DNA of 64,000 nucleotides from Jatrophihabitans endophyticus (GCF_900129455.1 NZ_FQVU01000003.1:496001-560000); one strand, 5' to 3'. Positions 28,413-37,621 are shown, numbered from the stretch's first letter. The notes: a model not told the origin generated them from the sequence alone. Made by a program: numbers and translations.

Positions 28413-29024
28413 GTGTTCACCGGGATCGTCGAGGAGGTCGGCCAGGTCGCCGCGCTCGAGCACCGCGGCGACTCCGCCGTCCTGACCATCCGTGCGACGA
28501 AGGTCACCTCCGACCTCGTCCACGGCGCGTCCATCGCGGTCAACGGCGTCTGCCTGACCGTCGTGGGCTGGACGGCCGAGGGGGAGCTCACCGCCGTCGA
28601 CTTCGACGTGATGGGCGAGACCCTGCGCCGTTCGGTGATCGGCGGCCTCGGCGAGGGGACGCGGGTCAACCTGGAGCGCTCGGTCCGAGCCGACCAGCGG
28701 CTGGACGGCCACGTCGTGCAGGGGCACGTCGACGGCACCGGCGCCGTGGTCTCGCGCACGAGCGGCGACAACTGGGACACCGTCCGCGTCGAGGTGCCGG
28801 CCGAGCTCGCCCGCTTCGTCGCCGAGAAGGGCTCGATCGCGGTCGACGGCGTCTCGCTGACGGTCAGCGCGGTCGGCCCGGACTGGTTCGAGGTGGGCTT
28901 GATCCCAGAGACCTTGCGGGCCACCACGCTCGGCGGCAAGGCTGCGGGCGACCCGGTGAACCTGGAGGTGGACGTGCTGGCGAAGTACGTCGCACGGCTG
29001 CTGGCGACCGAGGCGGCCCGATGA
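28413..29024 (+). CDS. ribE: riboflavin synthase (alpha chain)
   Basis: 203-residue enzyme that dismutates two 6,7-dimethyl-8-ribityllumazine molecules into riboflavin and its pyrimidine precursor. Two homologous barrels: the first starts [15 protein letters not shown] and has [12 protein letters not shown]; the second has [17 protein letters not shown] and [15 protein letters not shown] at 28413, 3 bases after ribD; the end overlaps ribBA by 4 bases (ATGA). This gene is called ribC in the Bacillus and mycobacterial schemes. Confidence 0.96.
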   Translation: MFTGIVEEVGQVAALEHRGDSAVLTIRATKVTSDLVHGASIAVNGVCLTVVGWTAEGELTAVDFDVMGETLRRSVIGGLGEGTRVNLERSVRADQRLDGHVVQGHVDGTGAVVSRTSGDNWDTVRVEVPAELARFVAEKGSIAVDGVSLTVSAVGPDWFEVGLIPETLRATTLGGKAAGDPVNLEVDVLAKYVARLLATEAAR

Positions 29025-30259
29025 CCCGGTTGGACTCCATCGAGCGCGCCATCACCGACATCAAGTCGGGCAAGGCCGTCGTGGTCGTCGACGACGAGGA
29101 CCGCGAGAACGAGGGCGACCTCATCTTCGCCGCCGAGCTCGCCACGCCCGAGCTCGTCGCCTTCATGGTGCGCTACACGTCGGGCTACATCTGCGTGCCG
29201 GTCGAGGAGACCGACGCCGACCGGCTCGATCTGCCGCCGATGTTCCACACCAACCAGGACCGCCGCGGCACCGCCTACACCGTCACCGTCGACGCCCGCG
29301 AGGGCGTGAGCACGGGCATCTCGGCCGCCGACCGCGCGCACACGATCCGGCTGCTCGCCGACCCCGAGTCGACCGCCGCGGACTTCTCGCGGCCCGGCCA
29401 CGTCGTGCCGCTGCGGGCGAAGGACGGCGGCGTGCTGCGCCGTCCCGGTCACACCGAGGCCGCGGTCGACCTCGCCACGCTCGCCGGGCTGCACCCGGCC
29501 GGCGTGCTCTGCGAGATCGTCAGCGAGAAGGACCCTGCCGGCATGGCCCGCGCCGACGAGCTGCGCGTCTTCGCCGACGAGCACGACCTCGCGCTGATCT
29601 CCATCGCCGACCTCATCGCCTACCGCCGTCGTTTCGAGAAGCTGGTCACCCGGGTGGCGTCGGCGCGGGTGCCGCTGCGCTACGGCCAGTTCACCGCGCT
29701 GGGGTACTCGTCCAGCTACGACGAGCGCGAGCACATCGCTTTCGTCTACGGCGACATCGGCGACGGCGAGGACGTCCTCGTGCGGGTGCACTCCGAGTGC
29801 CTCACCGGCGACGTCTTCGGCTCGCTGCGCTGCGACTGCGGCCCCCAGCTGGACGCGGCGCTGGCCGCCGTGGCCAAGGAGGGGCGCGGTGTCGTGCTCT
29901 ACATCCGCGGCCACGAAGGGCGCGGCATCGGCCTGCTGCACAAGCTGCAGGCCTACCAGCTGCAGGACTCCGGCGCCGACACGCTCGACGCCAACCTGGA
30001 GCTCGGGCTACCGGCCGACGCGCGGGATTACGGCACGGGTGCGCAAATTCTCGTCGACCTCGGCATCCACTCGATGCGGTTGCTCACGAACAACCCGGCG
30101 AAGCGGGCGGGGCTCGAGGGGTACGGCCTGCGCGTGCACGGCCGCGTCGCCCTGCCCGTCCACGCCAACCCCGAGAACCTGCGTTACCTGCAGACCAAGC
30201 GAGACCGCATGGGTCACGACGCCGACTTCTTCGACGACCCGGACGGGGCGGTCTCGTGA
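29021..30259 (+). CDS. ribBA: bifunctional 3,4-DHBP synthase/GTP cyclohydrolase II
   Basis: 412-residue fusion providing both entry reactions of riboflavin synthesis. The N-terminal RibB part has [18 protein letters not shown] and [13 protein letters not shown]. The C-terminal RibA part has the zinc-binding [18 protein letters not shown] and [14 protein letters not shown]. Both active sites look intact. The ATG overlaps ribE and the stop overlaps ribH (GTGA), so four rib proteins are likely made in step. Confidence 0.97.
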   Translation: MTRLDSIERAITDIKSGKAVVVVDDEDRENEGDLIFAAELATPELVAFMVRYTSGYICVPVEETDADRLDLPPMFHTNQDRRGTAYTVTVDAREGVSTGISAADRAHTIRLLADPESTAADFSRPGHVVPLRAKDGGVLRRPGHTEAAVDLATLAGLHPAGVLCEIVSEKDPAGMARADELRVFADEHDLALISIADLIAYRRRFEKLVTRVASARVPLRYGQFTALGYSSSYDEREHIAFVYGDIGDGEDVLVRVHSECLTGDVFGSLRCDCGPQLDAALAAVAKEGRGVVLYIRGHEGRGIGLLHKLQAYQLQDSGADTLDANLELGLPADARDYGTGAQILVDLGIHSMRLLTNNPAKRAGLEGYGLRVHGRVALPVHANPENLRYLQTKRDRMGHDADFFDDPDGAVS

Positions 30260-30750
30260 GCGGCCACGGGTCGCCGGAGCTGGCGGTGGAGGGGGCCGAG
30301 GGCCTCACCGTCGTCGTGATCGCCAGCCAGTGGCACGACGAGGTCATGGCCGGCCTGCTCGACGGTGCCCGCCGGGCGCTCGCCGAGGCGGGCGTGGCCG
30401 ATGCCGTGGAGCTCCGTGTGCCGGGGACCTTCGAGCTGCCGGTGGCCGCGTCCCGGGTGGCCGCCGCAGGGATCGACGGCCGCGCCGTCGACGCGATCGT
30501 CGCGCTGGGCGTCGTCATCCGAGGTGGCACGCCGCACTTCGACTACGTCTGCCAGGCCGCCACGTCGGGGCTCACGGCGGTGGCCGAGCGCACCGGCGTC
30601 CCGGTCGGCTTCGGCGTGCTCACCTGCGACGACGACGAGCAGGCGCTCGATCGCGCCGGGCTCGCCGGTTCCCACGAGGACAAGGGCCACGAGGCCACCA
30701 CCGCCGCGCTGGCGACCGCGGTGACGCTCGCCGCGTACCCACGCGGCTGA
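30256..30750 (+). CDS. ribH: 6,7-dimethyl-8-ribityllumazine synthase
   Basis: 164-residue lumazine synthase, usually an icosahedral or pentameric assembly. Hallmarks: [42 protein letters not shown] with the catalytic His, and [23 protein letters not shown] at 30256 overlaps the ribBA stop. Last gene of the def-to-ribH operon; no convincing terminator hairpin is seen in the 83 bases before the next gene. Confidence 0.95.
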   Translation: MSGHGSPELAVEGAEGLTVVVIASQWHDEVMAGLLDGARRALAEAGVADAVELRVPGTFELPVAASRVAAAGIDGRAVDAIVALGVVIRGGTPHFDYVCQAATSGLTAVAERTGVPVGFGVLTCDDDEQALDRAGLAGSHEDKGHEATTAALATAVTLAAYPRG

Positions 30751-30833
30751 GCGGGCGGACGCCGCGCCCGGCCGCTAGGGTCGGGGGTCGGAAGGCCGGC
30801 GCGGCCGGCCCGTGCGAGGAGGAGAGGGCGCAC

Positions 30834-31277
30834 ATGGGCGGGTACCAGACCGTCGTCGTCGGCACCGACGGCTCCGAGACGTCGTTCCGCGCGGTCGAGC
30901 GCGCGGCCGAGCTGGCCCGCGACGCCGGCGCGCTGCTGCTGATCGCGTGCGCGTACGAGCCGGGCAAGGTCGACACCGCCGCGCAGGACGCCCTGGGCGA
31001 CGAGGCCTACCAGGTCGTCGGCTCGGCCCCGGCGGAGGACAGCGTCAGCCGTGCCCGCGACCGTGCCGTCGCGGTGGGCGCCACCCGCATCGAGACCGTG
31101 GCCGTGCAGGGCAAGCCGTCGGCGACGCTGCAGCGCGTGGTGAAGGACCGCGGCGCCGACCTGTGCGTCGTCGGCAACCGGGGGCTGAACACGCTGGCCG
31201 GGCGGATCATCGGCTCCGTCCCCCAGGACATCGTGCGGCACATGCCCGTCGACGTCCTGGTCGTGCACACCACCTGA
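30834..31277 (+). CDS. universal stress protein (UspA family)
   Basis: 147-residue single-domain Usp. The ATP-binding signature is intact: VVGTDGSETSFRAV at the start and G-2x-G-9x-G-S in VVGNRGLNTLAGRIIGSVPQ. The ATG at 30834 has an unusually strong GAGGAGGAGAG upstream, and a TAGGGT -10 candidate lies at about 30776. Usp proteins of this type bind ATP and in mycobacteria some bind cAMP, which is notable because the next gene, 10 bases downstream, is an adenylate cyclase. Confidence 0.93.
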   Translation: MGGYQTVVVGTDGSETSFRAVERAAELARDAGALLLIACAYEPGKVDTAAQDALGDEAYQVVGSAPAEDSVSRARDRAVAVGATRIETVAVQGKPSATLQRVVKDRGADLCVVGNRGLNTLAGRIIGSVPQDIVRHMPVDVLVVHTT

Positions 31278-31287
31278 GCCCCCCGCG

Positions 31288-32367
31288 ATGACCGACCCCG
31301 CTGCCACGCCGCCCGACGAGCCGGTCGACCCGCAGCGAGCGGTGGCCGACGCCGCCGAGGTGGTCGAGGTCGTCGAGCAGCACGGCATCGACGTCACCCG
31401 GCTCTTCGCGCGCGTCGAGGAGGCCGTCCTCGGCGGACCGCGCCGTTGGACGCCCGACGAGGTCGCCGAGCGGGCGGGCGTGGACCGGGACGAGACGCGG
31501 GCACTGTGGCGCGCCCTCGGATTCGCGACCGGCGACGAGGGCGACGCGGTCTACACCGACGGCGACGTGGAGGCCGTGGTCCTCGTCGAGCAGCTGCGCC
31601 GGGCGGGCTTCGAGGACGACGCGCTCATCGGCGCGATGACCCGGCTGTTCGGGCAGACGTTCTCGCGGCTCGCCTCGTGGCAGGGGCAGCTGATGCTCGA
31701 GCTGCTCGCCGACCGCCCGGAGATCCTGCGCTCGGAGGACGCGCTCGTCGACCTCATCGACCAGCTGGGGCCGCTGATGGAGCAGCTGCAGTCCTATGTG
31801 TGGCGCCGCCAGCTGGTGGCGTTCTTCGCCCGCGCCGCCGCCCGCGCGCACGAGGACGTCTCGTCCTCGCTCGCCACCGAGCTCGCGATCGGCTTCGTCG
31901 ACATGTCCGGCTTCACCGCACTCACCCGTCGCGCCACCGAGGCGGAGCTGCGCGAGCTGCTCGACACGTTCGAGTCGCTCGCCACCACCGTGGTGGGGAC
32001 CCACGGCGGCCGGGTGGTCAAGACGATCGGCGACGAGGTCCTCTTCCAGGCCGAGGACGCCGCGGCCGCCGCCGAGATCGCGCTCGAGCTGGTCGAGACC
32101 GCCGCCGGCGACGAGCGGATGCCGCAGCTGCGGGGCGGGCTCGCGGTGGGGCCGGTGGTGAGCCGACTGGGTGACGTGTACGGCTCGACGGTCAACATCG
32201 CGAGCCGGCTGACGTCCATCAGTCGGCCCGGCGCGGTGCTGGTCGACCGCGCGATGCACGACGCGCTGCGCGGCGACCCGCGCTTCTACCTCAAGTCGGC
32301 GCGTCCGGAGTCGGTTCGTGGCTTCCACCACCTGCACCCGTGGCGGCTGCGACGGGCCGATCGCTGA
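31288..32367 (+). CDS. class III adenylate cyclase with N-terminal regulatory domain
   Basis: 359-residue soluble cyclase resembling the pH-responsive Rv1264 type. Residues 1 to about 190 form an all-helical regulatory region with a helix-turn-helix-like line ([21 protein letters not shown]). The catalytic domain begins at [18 protein letters not shown], with the first metal Asp. The substrate Lys and second Asp are in [12 protein letters not shown], and the transition-state Asn/Arg in [11 protein letters not shown]. All key residues are present, so it should be active as a homodimer. Likely co-transcribed with the stress protein upstream. Confidence 0.9.
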   Translation: MTDPAATPPDEPVDPQRAVADAAEVVEVVEQHGIDVTRLFARVEEAVLGGPRRWTPDEVAERAGVDRDETRALWRALGFATGDEGDAVYTDGDVEAVVLVEQLRRAGFEDDALIGAMTRLFGQTFSRLASWQGQLMLELLADRPEILRSEDALVDLIDQLGPLMEQLQSYVWRRQLVAFFARAAARAHEDVSSSLATELAIGFVDMSGFTALTRRATEAELRELLDTFESLATTVVGTHGGRVVKTIGDEVLFQAEDAAAAAEIALELVETAAGDERMPQLRGGLAVGPVVSRLGDVYGSTVNIASRLTSISRPGAVLVDRAMHDALRGDPRFYLKSARPESVRGFHHLHPWRLRRADR

Positions 32368-32373
32368 CCTCGG

Positions 32374-32379
32374 TACCCT
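32374..32379 (+). promoter_or_regulatory. -10 element near hisE
   Basis: TACCCT ends 10 bases before the hisE ATG, so the leader would be about 3-4 bases, with no good ribosome-binding site. This is close to leaderless. Confidence 0.4.
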
Positions 32380-32389
32380 GAGCGACGAG

Positions 32390-32653
32390 ATGAAGACCTT
32401 CGACCAGCTCTTCGGCGAGCTCACCGACCGGCAGCGGCAGCGCCCGGCGGGTTCGGCGACGGTCGCCGCGCTCGACGCCGGCGTCCACGCCCAGGGCAAG
32501 AAGGTCGTCGAGGAGGCCGCCGAGGTGTGGATGGCCGCCGAGCACGAGTCGGCCGAGCGCACGGCCGAGGAGATCAGCCAGCTGCTGTACCGCATCCAGG
32601 TGATCATGCTGGGTCGCGGCCTGGGGCTCGAGGACGTCTACCGACATCTGTAG
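32390..32653 (+). CDS. hisE: phosphoribosyl-ATP pyrophosphatase
   Basis: 87-residue all-alpha MazG-like enzyme for the second step of histidine synthesis. It shows the metal-binding acidic helices: [18 protein letters not shown] and [17 protein letters not shown]. It ends DVYRHL, as typical. Stand-alone, not fused to hisI. Next gene is hisG after 64 bases, the usual actinobacterial hisE-hisG pair. Confidence 0.95.
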   Translation: MKTFDQLFGELTDRQRQRPAGSATVAALDAGVHAQGKKVVEEAAEVWMAAEHESAERTAEEISQLLYRIQVIMLGRGLGLEDVYRHL

Positions 32654-32717
32654 GCCGTCCGGACCGCCGGACGCCGTGCCGTCGCTCTCGTCCCGCCACC
32701 CACAGACAGGTGCAACC

Positions 32718-33566
32718 GTGCTCCGAATCGCCGTACCGAACAAGGGCTCGCTCGCCGAGCCGGCCAGCCAGATGCTCACCGAGGCCGGCTACCGGCAGCG
32801 CAGCGACAGCCGCGAGCTCGTCGTCCACGACCCCGAGAACGACACCGAGTTCTTCTTCCTCCGCCCGCGCGACATCGCCGTCTACGTCGGCGCCGGCCAG
32901 CTCGACGTCGGCATCACCGGCGAGGACCTGCTCCTCGACTCCGGCGCGAAGGCCGATCCGATCCTGCCGCTCGGCTTCGGCGGGTCGACGTTCCGCTGGG
33001 CCGCCATGCCCGGTGCCGTGGCGTCGGTCGACGACCTCGCCGGCAAGCGCATCGCCACCGCCTACGAGGGCGTGGTGACGTCCTACCTCACCGGCCGGGG
33101 CATCGCCGCCGAGGTCATCCGCCTCGACGGCGCGGTCGAGACATCGGTCAAGCTCGGCGTCGCCGACGCGATCGCCGACGTCGTCTCCACCGGGACGACG
33201 CTGCGCAACGCCGGCCTCGAGGTGTTCGGCGAGCCGTTGCTGACGAGCGAGGCGGTGCTGATCCGACGGCAGGACGTCGAGACCTCCGGCGCGGCCGTCG
33301 ACCAACTCGTGCGGCGGCTGCACGGCGTCATCATCGCGCGGCAGTACGTGCTCATGGACTACGACATCCCCGAGGGACTGGTGCCGCAGGCGGTCGCCAT
33401 CACGCCGGGCATCGAGTCGCCGACCGTCTCGCCGCTGCACGAGCGGGGCTGGTGCGCCGTCCGCTCGATGGTGCGGCGCCGCGAGACCAACGCGATCATG
33501 GACCAGCTGTGGGACCTCGGCGCCCGCGGCATCCTGGTGACCGCCATCAACGCCTGCCGGCTCTAG
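32718..33566 (+). CDS. hisG: ATP phosphoribosyltransferase (long form)
   Basis: 282-residue first enzyme of histidine synthesis, joining ATP and PRPP. The catalytic domain has [36 protein letters not shown] and the PRPP loop in [18 protein letters not shown]. The C-terminal part of about 75 residues, from [16 protein letters not shown] to the end, is the ACT-like regulatory domain of HisG-L enzymes, so feedback inhibition by histidine and no need for HisZ are expected. GTG at 32718 with ACAGG upstream. Confidence 0.96.
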   Translation: MLRIAVPNKGSLAEPASQMLTEAGYRQRSDSRELVVHDPENDTEFFFLRPRDIAVYVGAGQLDVGITGEDLLLDSGAKADPILPLGFGGSTFRWAAMPGAVASVDDLAGKRIATAYEGVVTSYLTGRGIAAEVIRLDGAVETSVKLGVADAIADVVSTGTTLRNAGLEVFGEPLLTSEAVLIRRQDVETSGAAVDQLVRRLHGVIIARQYVLMDYDIPEGLVPQAVAITPGIESPTVSPLHERGWCAVRSMVRRRETNAIMDQLWDLGARGILVTAINACRL

Positions 33567-33575
33567 AGGGTGACA

Positions 33576-34040
33576 ATGGACGCCGTGGCCGACACCGAAC
33601 TCGTCGTGGACGCGCGCCCCGTCAAGACCGCGCGCATCGCCAACGCCAGCGCGCTCGTCGCGTTCCTCGTCTTCGTCGTGGTGGCGCTGCTGATGAAGCG
33701 CGAGAACGCCGGCGCGTACTTCGGTCAGCAGGACCAGATCTTCACCGTCGTCCTCGGCCTGATCGTGGCCGGTGGGCTGCGGCTGCCGGCGCGGCCGCGG
33801 CTGCACGCCGACACCACCGCCGTCCGCACCAGGGGCTACCTCGGCAACTGGCGCACGATCCCGTGGGAGGCCGTCGTCGCGGTCGAGTTCCCCAAGTCGG
33901 TGCGCTTCGCGCAGCTGCGCCTGCCCGCCGAGGAGCGGCTGGCGATCTACGCCGTGCAGCGCATGGACGGTCCGTACGCCGTCGCCACCATGCAGCAGCT
34001 GCGCGCGCTCTTCGCCGCCACGCATCCCGACGAGGACTGA
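33576..34040 (+). CDS. two-helix membrane protein with PH-like (bPH2) domain
   Basis: 154-residue protein of the small actinobacterial PH-domain group that usually follows hisG. Two transmembrane helices (ASALVAFLVFVVVALLM and FTVVLGLIVAGGLRLPA) are followed by a beta-rich segment, LHADTTAVRTRGYLGNWRTIPWEAVVAVEF. That segment matches the bPH2 pattern in which a Trp follows a short turn. The ATG at 33576 was preferred over GTG 33570 because GAGG then has normal spacing. Function unknown; the link to hisG is conserved but unexplained. Confidence 0.75.
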   Translation: MDAVADTELVVDARPVKTARIANASALVAFLVFVVVALLMKRENAGAYFGQQDQIFTVVLGLIVAGGLRLPARPRLHADTTAVRTRGYLGNWRTIPWEAVVAVEFPKSVRFAQLRLPAEERLAIYAVQRMDGPYAVATMQQLRALFAATHPDED

Positions 34041-34042
34041 CC

Positions 34043-34067
34043 GAGCGCGGCCGGTGCGGCCGTGCTC
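34043..34067 (+). terminator. hairpin after the hisE-hisG-PH unit
   Basis: GAGCGCGGCCG (34043-34053) pairs with CGGCCGTGCTC (34057-34067) with one mismatch around a GTG loop, starting 3 bases after the stop. No T run follows. Confidence 0.55.
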
Positions 34068-34168
34068 GTCGCGGTGTCGTGTCGCAGCGGCAATGCAGCG
34101 TTTACGCCGCGACGCGGCACGGTTTAGGTTCGGTGTGCCCCCCGGACCTGCCGAACGCGAGGACGCGC

Positions 34169-36136
34169 ATGAGTGACACGCTGTCGAACCTGTCCCACGA
34201 GGATCGGCGCTTCGAGCCGCCGGCACCGTTCGCGGCGCACGCGAACGTGGGCGAGGACGTGTTCGCCGACGCCTCGGCCGACCGGCTCGCGTTCTGGGCG
34301 AAGGCGGCGGAGCGGCTGTCGTGGGACCGGCCCTGGGACGAGGTCCTGGACTGGTCGGACAAGCCGTTCGCGAAGTGGTTCGTCGGCGGCCGGCTGAACG
34401 TCGCGTACAACTGCGTCGACCGGCACGTGGCCGACGGCCACGGCGACCAGGTCGCGATCCAGTGGGAGGGCGAGCCGGAGGGGCACGCCCGCGCGATCAC
34501 CTACGCCCAGCTCAAGGACGACGTCTGCCGCGCCGCGAACACGCTGGTCGAGCTGGGCGTGCAGACCGGGGACCGCGTCGCCATCTACATGCCGATGATC
34601 CCCGAGACGATCGTGTCGATGCTGGCGTGCGCGCGTCTGGGCGCGCCCCACACCGTCGTCTTCGGCGGGTTCTCCTCGTCCGCGCTCAGCGACCGGATCA
34701 TCGACTGCGACGCCCGCGTCGTCATCACCGCCGACGGCGGGTATCGGCGCGGTGAGCCGTCCGCCCTCAAGCCGGCGGTGGACGAGGCGCTGGCGAAGTG
34801 TCCCGACGTGCGCTCCGTGCTGGTCGTGAAGCGCACCGGTCAGGACGTCGCCTGGACCGAGGGCCGCGACGTGTGGTGGCACGACACCGTCGAGCAGGCC
34901 GCCACCGAGCACGAGTGCGAGTTCTTCGACTCCGAGCACCCGCTGTTCGTCATGTACACCTCCGGCACCACCGGCAAGCCGAAGGGCATCCTGCACACCT
35001 CGGGCGGCTACCTGGCCCAGGCGGCGTACACGCACTGGTCGGTGTTCGACCTGAAGCCCGACGACGACCTGTACTGGTGCGGCGCCGACATCGGCTGGAT
35101 CACCGGTCACAGCTACCTCGTCTACGGCCCGCTGGCGAACCGCACCACGTCGCTGGTCTACGAGGGCACGCCCAACTACCCCGACGAGCACCGGTTCTTC
35201 GACATGATCGAACGCCACCGGGTGACGATCCTCTACATCGCGCCGACGCTGATCCGCACGTTCATGAAGTGGGGCGAGGACGTCCCCGCCGGGCACGATC
35301 TCACCTCGCTGCGCCTGCTCGGCTCGGTCGGCGAGCCCATCAACCCCGAGGCGTGGGTCTGGTACCGCGAGAACCTCGGCGGCGGGCGCACCCCGATCGT
35401 GGACACCTGGTGGCAGACCGAGACCGGCGCCATGATGATCAGCCCGCTGCCGGGCGTGTCCACCCTCAAGCCCGGCTCCGCCATCGGCCCGCTGCCCGGC
35501 ATCGGCGCCGACGTCGTCGACAACGACGGCGCGCCCGTCGGTGCCGGCAACGGCGGCCTGCTCGTCCTCACCGAGCCGTGGCCGGCCATGACGCGCGGCA
35601 TCTGGGGCGACCCCGACCGGTTCCGGGAGACGTACTGGGAGCGGTTCGCCGAGCAGGGCTACTACTTCGCCGGCGACGGCGCCAAGCTCGACGACGACGG
35701 CGACTACTGGCTGCTCGGGCGCGTCGACGACGTCATGAACGTGTCGGGGCACCGCATCTCGACCACCGAGGTGGAGTCGGCGCTGGTGTCGCACCCGAAG
35801 GTGGCCGAGGCCGCCGTGGTCGGCGCCACCGACCCCACCACCGGTCAGGGCATCGTCGCCTTCGTCATCCCGCGCGGCACGGGCGAGGGCACCGAGGGCG
35901 ACGAGTTCGTGCAGGAACTGCGCAACCACGTCGCCACCGAGATCGGCAAGATCGCCAAGCCGCGGCAGATCATGGTGGTCAAGGAGCTGCCCAAGACCCG
36001 CTCCGGCAAGATCATGCGTCGGCTGCTGCGCGACGTCGCCGACCACCGCGAGCTCGGCGACGTCACCACGCTCACCGACTCCTCGGTCATGGACCTCATC
36101 CAGGACAAGGCGTCCTCGGCACCCGCCGAGGAGTGA
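34169..36136 (+). CDS. acs: acetyl-CoA synthetase
   Basis: 655-residue AMP-forming acetate:CoA ligase. The ATP-binding P-loop is MYTSGTTGKPKGI, the acetate pocket and A5 region lie around DTWWQTETGAMMISP, and the hinge is in LLGRVDDVMNVSGHRI. The C-terminal catalytic Lys is in PKTRSGKIMRRLLRD, the site that acetylation inactivates in other bacteria. Full length. The ATG at 34169 has CGAGGA upstream, and a TAGGTT -10 candidate lies at about 34125. A GNAT gene lies nearby at 36975, but nothing shows that it acetylates Acs. Confidence 0.97.
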   Translation: MSDTLSNLSHEDRRFEPPAPFAAHANVGEDVFADASADRLAFWAKAAERLSWDRPWDEVLDWSDKPFAKWFVGGRLNVAYNCVDRHVADGHGDQVAIQWEGEPEGHARAITYAQLKDDVCRAANTLVELGVQTGDRVAIYMPMIPETIVSMLACARLGAPHTVVFGGFSSSALSDRIIDCDARVVITADGGYRRGEPSALKPAVDEALAKCPDVRSVLVVKRTGQDVAWTEGRDVWWHDTVEQAATEHECEFFDSEHPLFVMYTSGTTGKPKGILHTSGGYLAQAAYTHWSVFDLKPDDDLYWCGADIGWITGHSYLVYGPLANRTTSLVYEGTPNYPDEHRFFDMIERHRVTILYIAPTLIRTFMKWGEDVPAGHDLTSLRLLGSVGEPINPEAWVWYRENLGGGRTPIVDTWWQTETGAMMISPLPGVSTLKPGSAIGPLPGIGADVVDNDGAPVGAGNGGLLVLTEPWPAMTRGIWGDPDRFRETYWERFAEQGYYFAGDGAKLDDDGDYWLLGRVDDVMNVSGHRISTTEVESALVSHPKVAEAAVVGATDPTTGQGIVAFVIPRGTGEGTEGDEFVQELRNHVATEIGKIAKPRQIMVVKELPKTRSGKIMRRLLRDVADHRELGDVTTLTDSSVMDLIQDKASSAPAEE

Positions 36137-36142
36137 GCGGTT

Positions 36143-36184
36143 CGACCTGCAGCAGCGCGGTCCCGACCGCGGGGATGCAGGTCG
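36143..36184. repeat. 42-bp palindromic element, copy 1
   Basis: Outer arms CGACCTGCA (36143-36151) and TGCAGGTCG (36176-36184) enclose a second perfect stem CGCGGTC/GACCGCG (36156-36171). It starts 6 bases after the acs stop codon, so it may work as a terminator. The outer arms are shared exactly with the element at 36261. Confidence 0.75.
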
Positions 36185-36260
36185 GTCGTAGCCGGTCACG
36201 GACCCACACCGAGCACCGATGCGCACCTCCGCCACCGGTCGATCGTCGCAGGCGCGCCGA

Positions 36261-36302
36261 CGACCTGCACCCTCGTCGTCCCGGCGACGGTGATGCAGGT
36301 CG
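36261..36302. repeat. 42-bp palindromic element, copy 2
   Basis: Same outer arms, CGACCTGCA (36261-36269) and TGCAGGTCG (36294-36302), and the same total length as copy 1. The inner stem is different in sequence, CGTCG/CGACG (36274-36289), but sits at the same offsets 13-28. It lies 7 bases past the stop of the minus-strand DUF429 gene. The two copies sit back to back between convergent genes. Confidence 0.75.
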
Positions 36303-36309
36303 GTTCCGT

Positions 36310-36978
36310 TCAGATGACGATCCGCGGCGCCCGGGTGGCCCCCTCGGGCAGCGTGACGTGCTCGCCGCGCTCGACGCGGGCGGCCGTCCAGGCGACGGCC
36401 GCGGCGTCGAGCACGTCGTCGACAGGCACGTCGGCCGGCGCGTCGGCGAGGTCGAGGTCGAATTCGCGCGCCAATGCTCTTATTCGCAACCCGGCGCCGC
36501 GGCCGGTCTTCTTCGACGTGCGACCGATGCGGTCGTCCATCATACGGAACGAGCACTCGGGGTGGGCCTCGACGACGCGGGCGTCGGGTCGCGTCGCCAG
36601 CGCGTCGCGCACCTCGACCATCTTGGGTATCAGGTACCACGCCTGGATCGACGTGCCGGGAGCGTCGCCCTTCGCGGCCATCGCCGCCGCGTGACTGTGG
36701 TTCGGGTCGCCCTCCCACGCCGCGACGGTCGCGGTCGTCGGCGCGAGGAAGATCGACGACCACGACCCGCCGTGCTCGCGCAGCCAGCGCTGTCCCGCGA
36801 CGTCGACCTCGCGCGGACCGTCGGTGGTGGCGATCGGCATGTCGACGGCGACCGTCGATGTGCCGTGGACGTCGAGGAGGTCGGCGAACGTGGCGTGGGC
36901 GGTCCACGCGAGCGAGCGCCCGTCGGCGACCGCGGCCACCCAACCGCGCTTCCAGCCGTCCACCCCGACGACCCTCAT
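36310..36978 (-). CDS. DUF429 protein, predicted RNase H-like nuclease
   Basis: 222-residue protein of the DUF429 family, which has a predicted RNase H-like fold. Acidic residues in the expected places are visible: VVGVDGWKRGWVAAV at the N-terminus, VAVDMPIATTDGPREVD, VVEAHPECSFRMM, and DDVLDAAAVAWTAAR at the C-terminus. ATG at 36978 overlaps the GNAT gene stop (ATGA), so the pair is coupled. No experimental function is known to me for the family. Confidence 0.85.
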   Translation of the reverse strand: MRVVGVDGWKRGWVAAVADGRSLAWTAHATFADLLDVHGTSTVAVDMPIATTDGPREVDVAGQRWLREHGGSWSSIFLAPTTATVAAWEGDPNHSHAAAMAAKGDAPGTSIQAWYLIPKMVEVRDALATRPDARVVEAHPECSFRMMDDRIGRTSKKTGRGAGLRIRALAREFDLDLADAPADVPVDDVLDAAAVAWTAARVERGEHVTLPEGATRAPRIVI

Positions 36979-37598
36979 CCGCGGGCCAGTCGCGCGGAGA
37001 GCCGGTCGCGGGCCGCGGGCCAGTCGTCGTCGGTCATCGAGTACTGCACGGTGGTGCGCCACGACCCGTCGCGCCGGATGCGGTGCTTGCGCAGCTCGCC
37101 CTCGCGGGTCGCGCCGAGCCGCGCGATCGCCGCCTGCGAGCGCTCGTTGCGGATGTCGGTGTGCCAGACGACACGCGCGGCGCCGAGGCCCTCGAAGGCG
37201 TGGGTGAGGAGCAGCAGCTTGGACTCGGTGTTGTGGCCGCGCCGCCAGTGACGGCGGGCGAGCCAGGTGGACCCGATGGCGAGCGCGCGCGCCGCCGGGT
37301 CGAGCTCGTAGAGCGAGGTGGTCCCGGCGAACTCGCCGGTGCCCGCGTCGAGCTGCGCGTACGCGAGCCGCTGGCCGCGCGCCCGGGCCGCGAGCGCAGC
37401 GAGGACGTCGGCCCGCGCGTCGTCGCGGGTACGGATCGCGCCGGACGAGGAGCCCGGGGTGTTGACCCAGCGCAGCACCTCCTCGTCGTCGCGGGCGGCG
37501 GCCAGGTAGCCGTCGACGTGCTCCACGGCGAGGGGCTCGAGGCGGATCAGCGAGCCGGTGAGGACGGGGAGCGAGTACCACTCGTCGGTGCGTGTCAC
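36975..37598 (-). CDS. GNAT-family acetyltransferase (RimJ/RimL-like)
   Basis: 207-residue acetyltransferase. The fold pattern is RLEPLAVEHVDGYLAAA at the start, a strand AIGSTWLARRHWRRGHNTESKLLLLTHAFE carrying the acetyl-CoA pyrophosphate loop (R-R-G-H-N-T), then VVWHTDIRNERSQAAIARLGATREGELRKH, typical of the RimJ/L subgroup with C-terminal HRIRRDGSWRTTVQYSM. The target is unknown. GTG at 37598 follows TACGAT by 6 bases, so the transcript is probably leaderless. Divergent from DUF3046 with a 23-base gap. Confidence 0.88.
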   Translation of the reverse strand: MTRTDEWYSLPVLTGSLIRLEPLAVEHVDGYLAAARDDEEVLRWVNTPGSSSGAIRTRDDARADVLAALAARARGQRLAYAQLDAGTGEFAGTTSLYELDPAARALAIGSTWLARRHWRRGHNTESKLLLLTHAFEGLGAARVVWHTDIRNERSQAAIARLGATREGELRKHRIRRDGSWRTTVQYSMTDDDWPAARDRLSARLARG

Positions 37599-37604
37599 TC
37601 CCGG

Positions 37605-37614
37605 ATCGTAGGGT
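37605..37614. promoter_or_regulatory. bidirectional leaderless promoter with overlapping -10 elements
   Basis: In the 23-base gap between divergent genes, the minus-strand -10 TACGAT (37605-37610) and the plus-strand -10 TAGGGT (37609-37614) share the TA at 37609-37610. Each ends 6 or 7 bases from the start codon of its gene, GTG 37598 (minus) and GTG 37622 (plus). Confidence 0.55.
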
Positions 37615-37621
37615 GGGTGTC

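Noticed and set aside
36975-37598. GNAT enzyme as the acetyltransferase that controls Acs
   Set aside because: The two genes are near but convergent, separated by palindromes and a DUF429 gene, and the protein has RimJ/L-like rather than Pat-like features.
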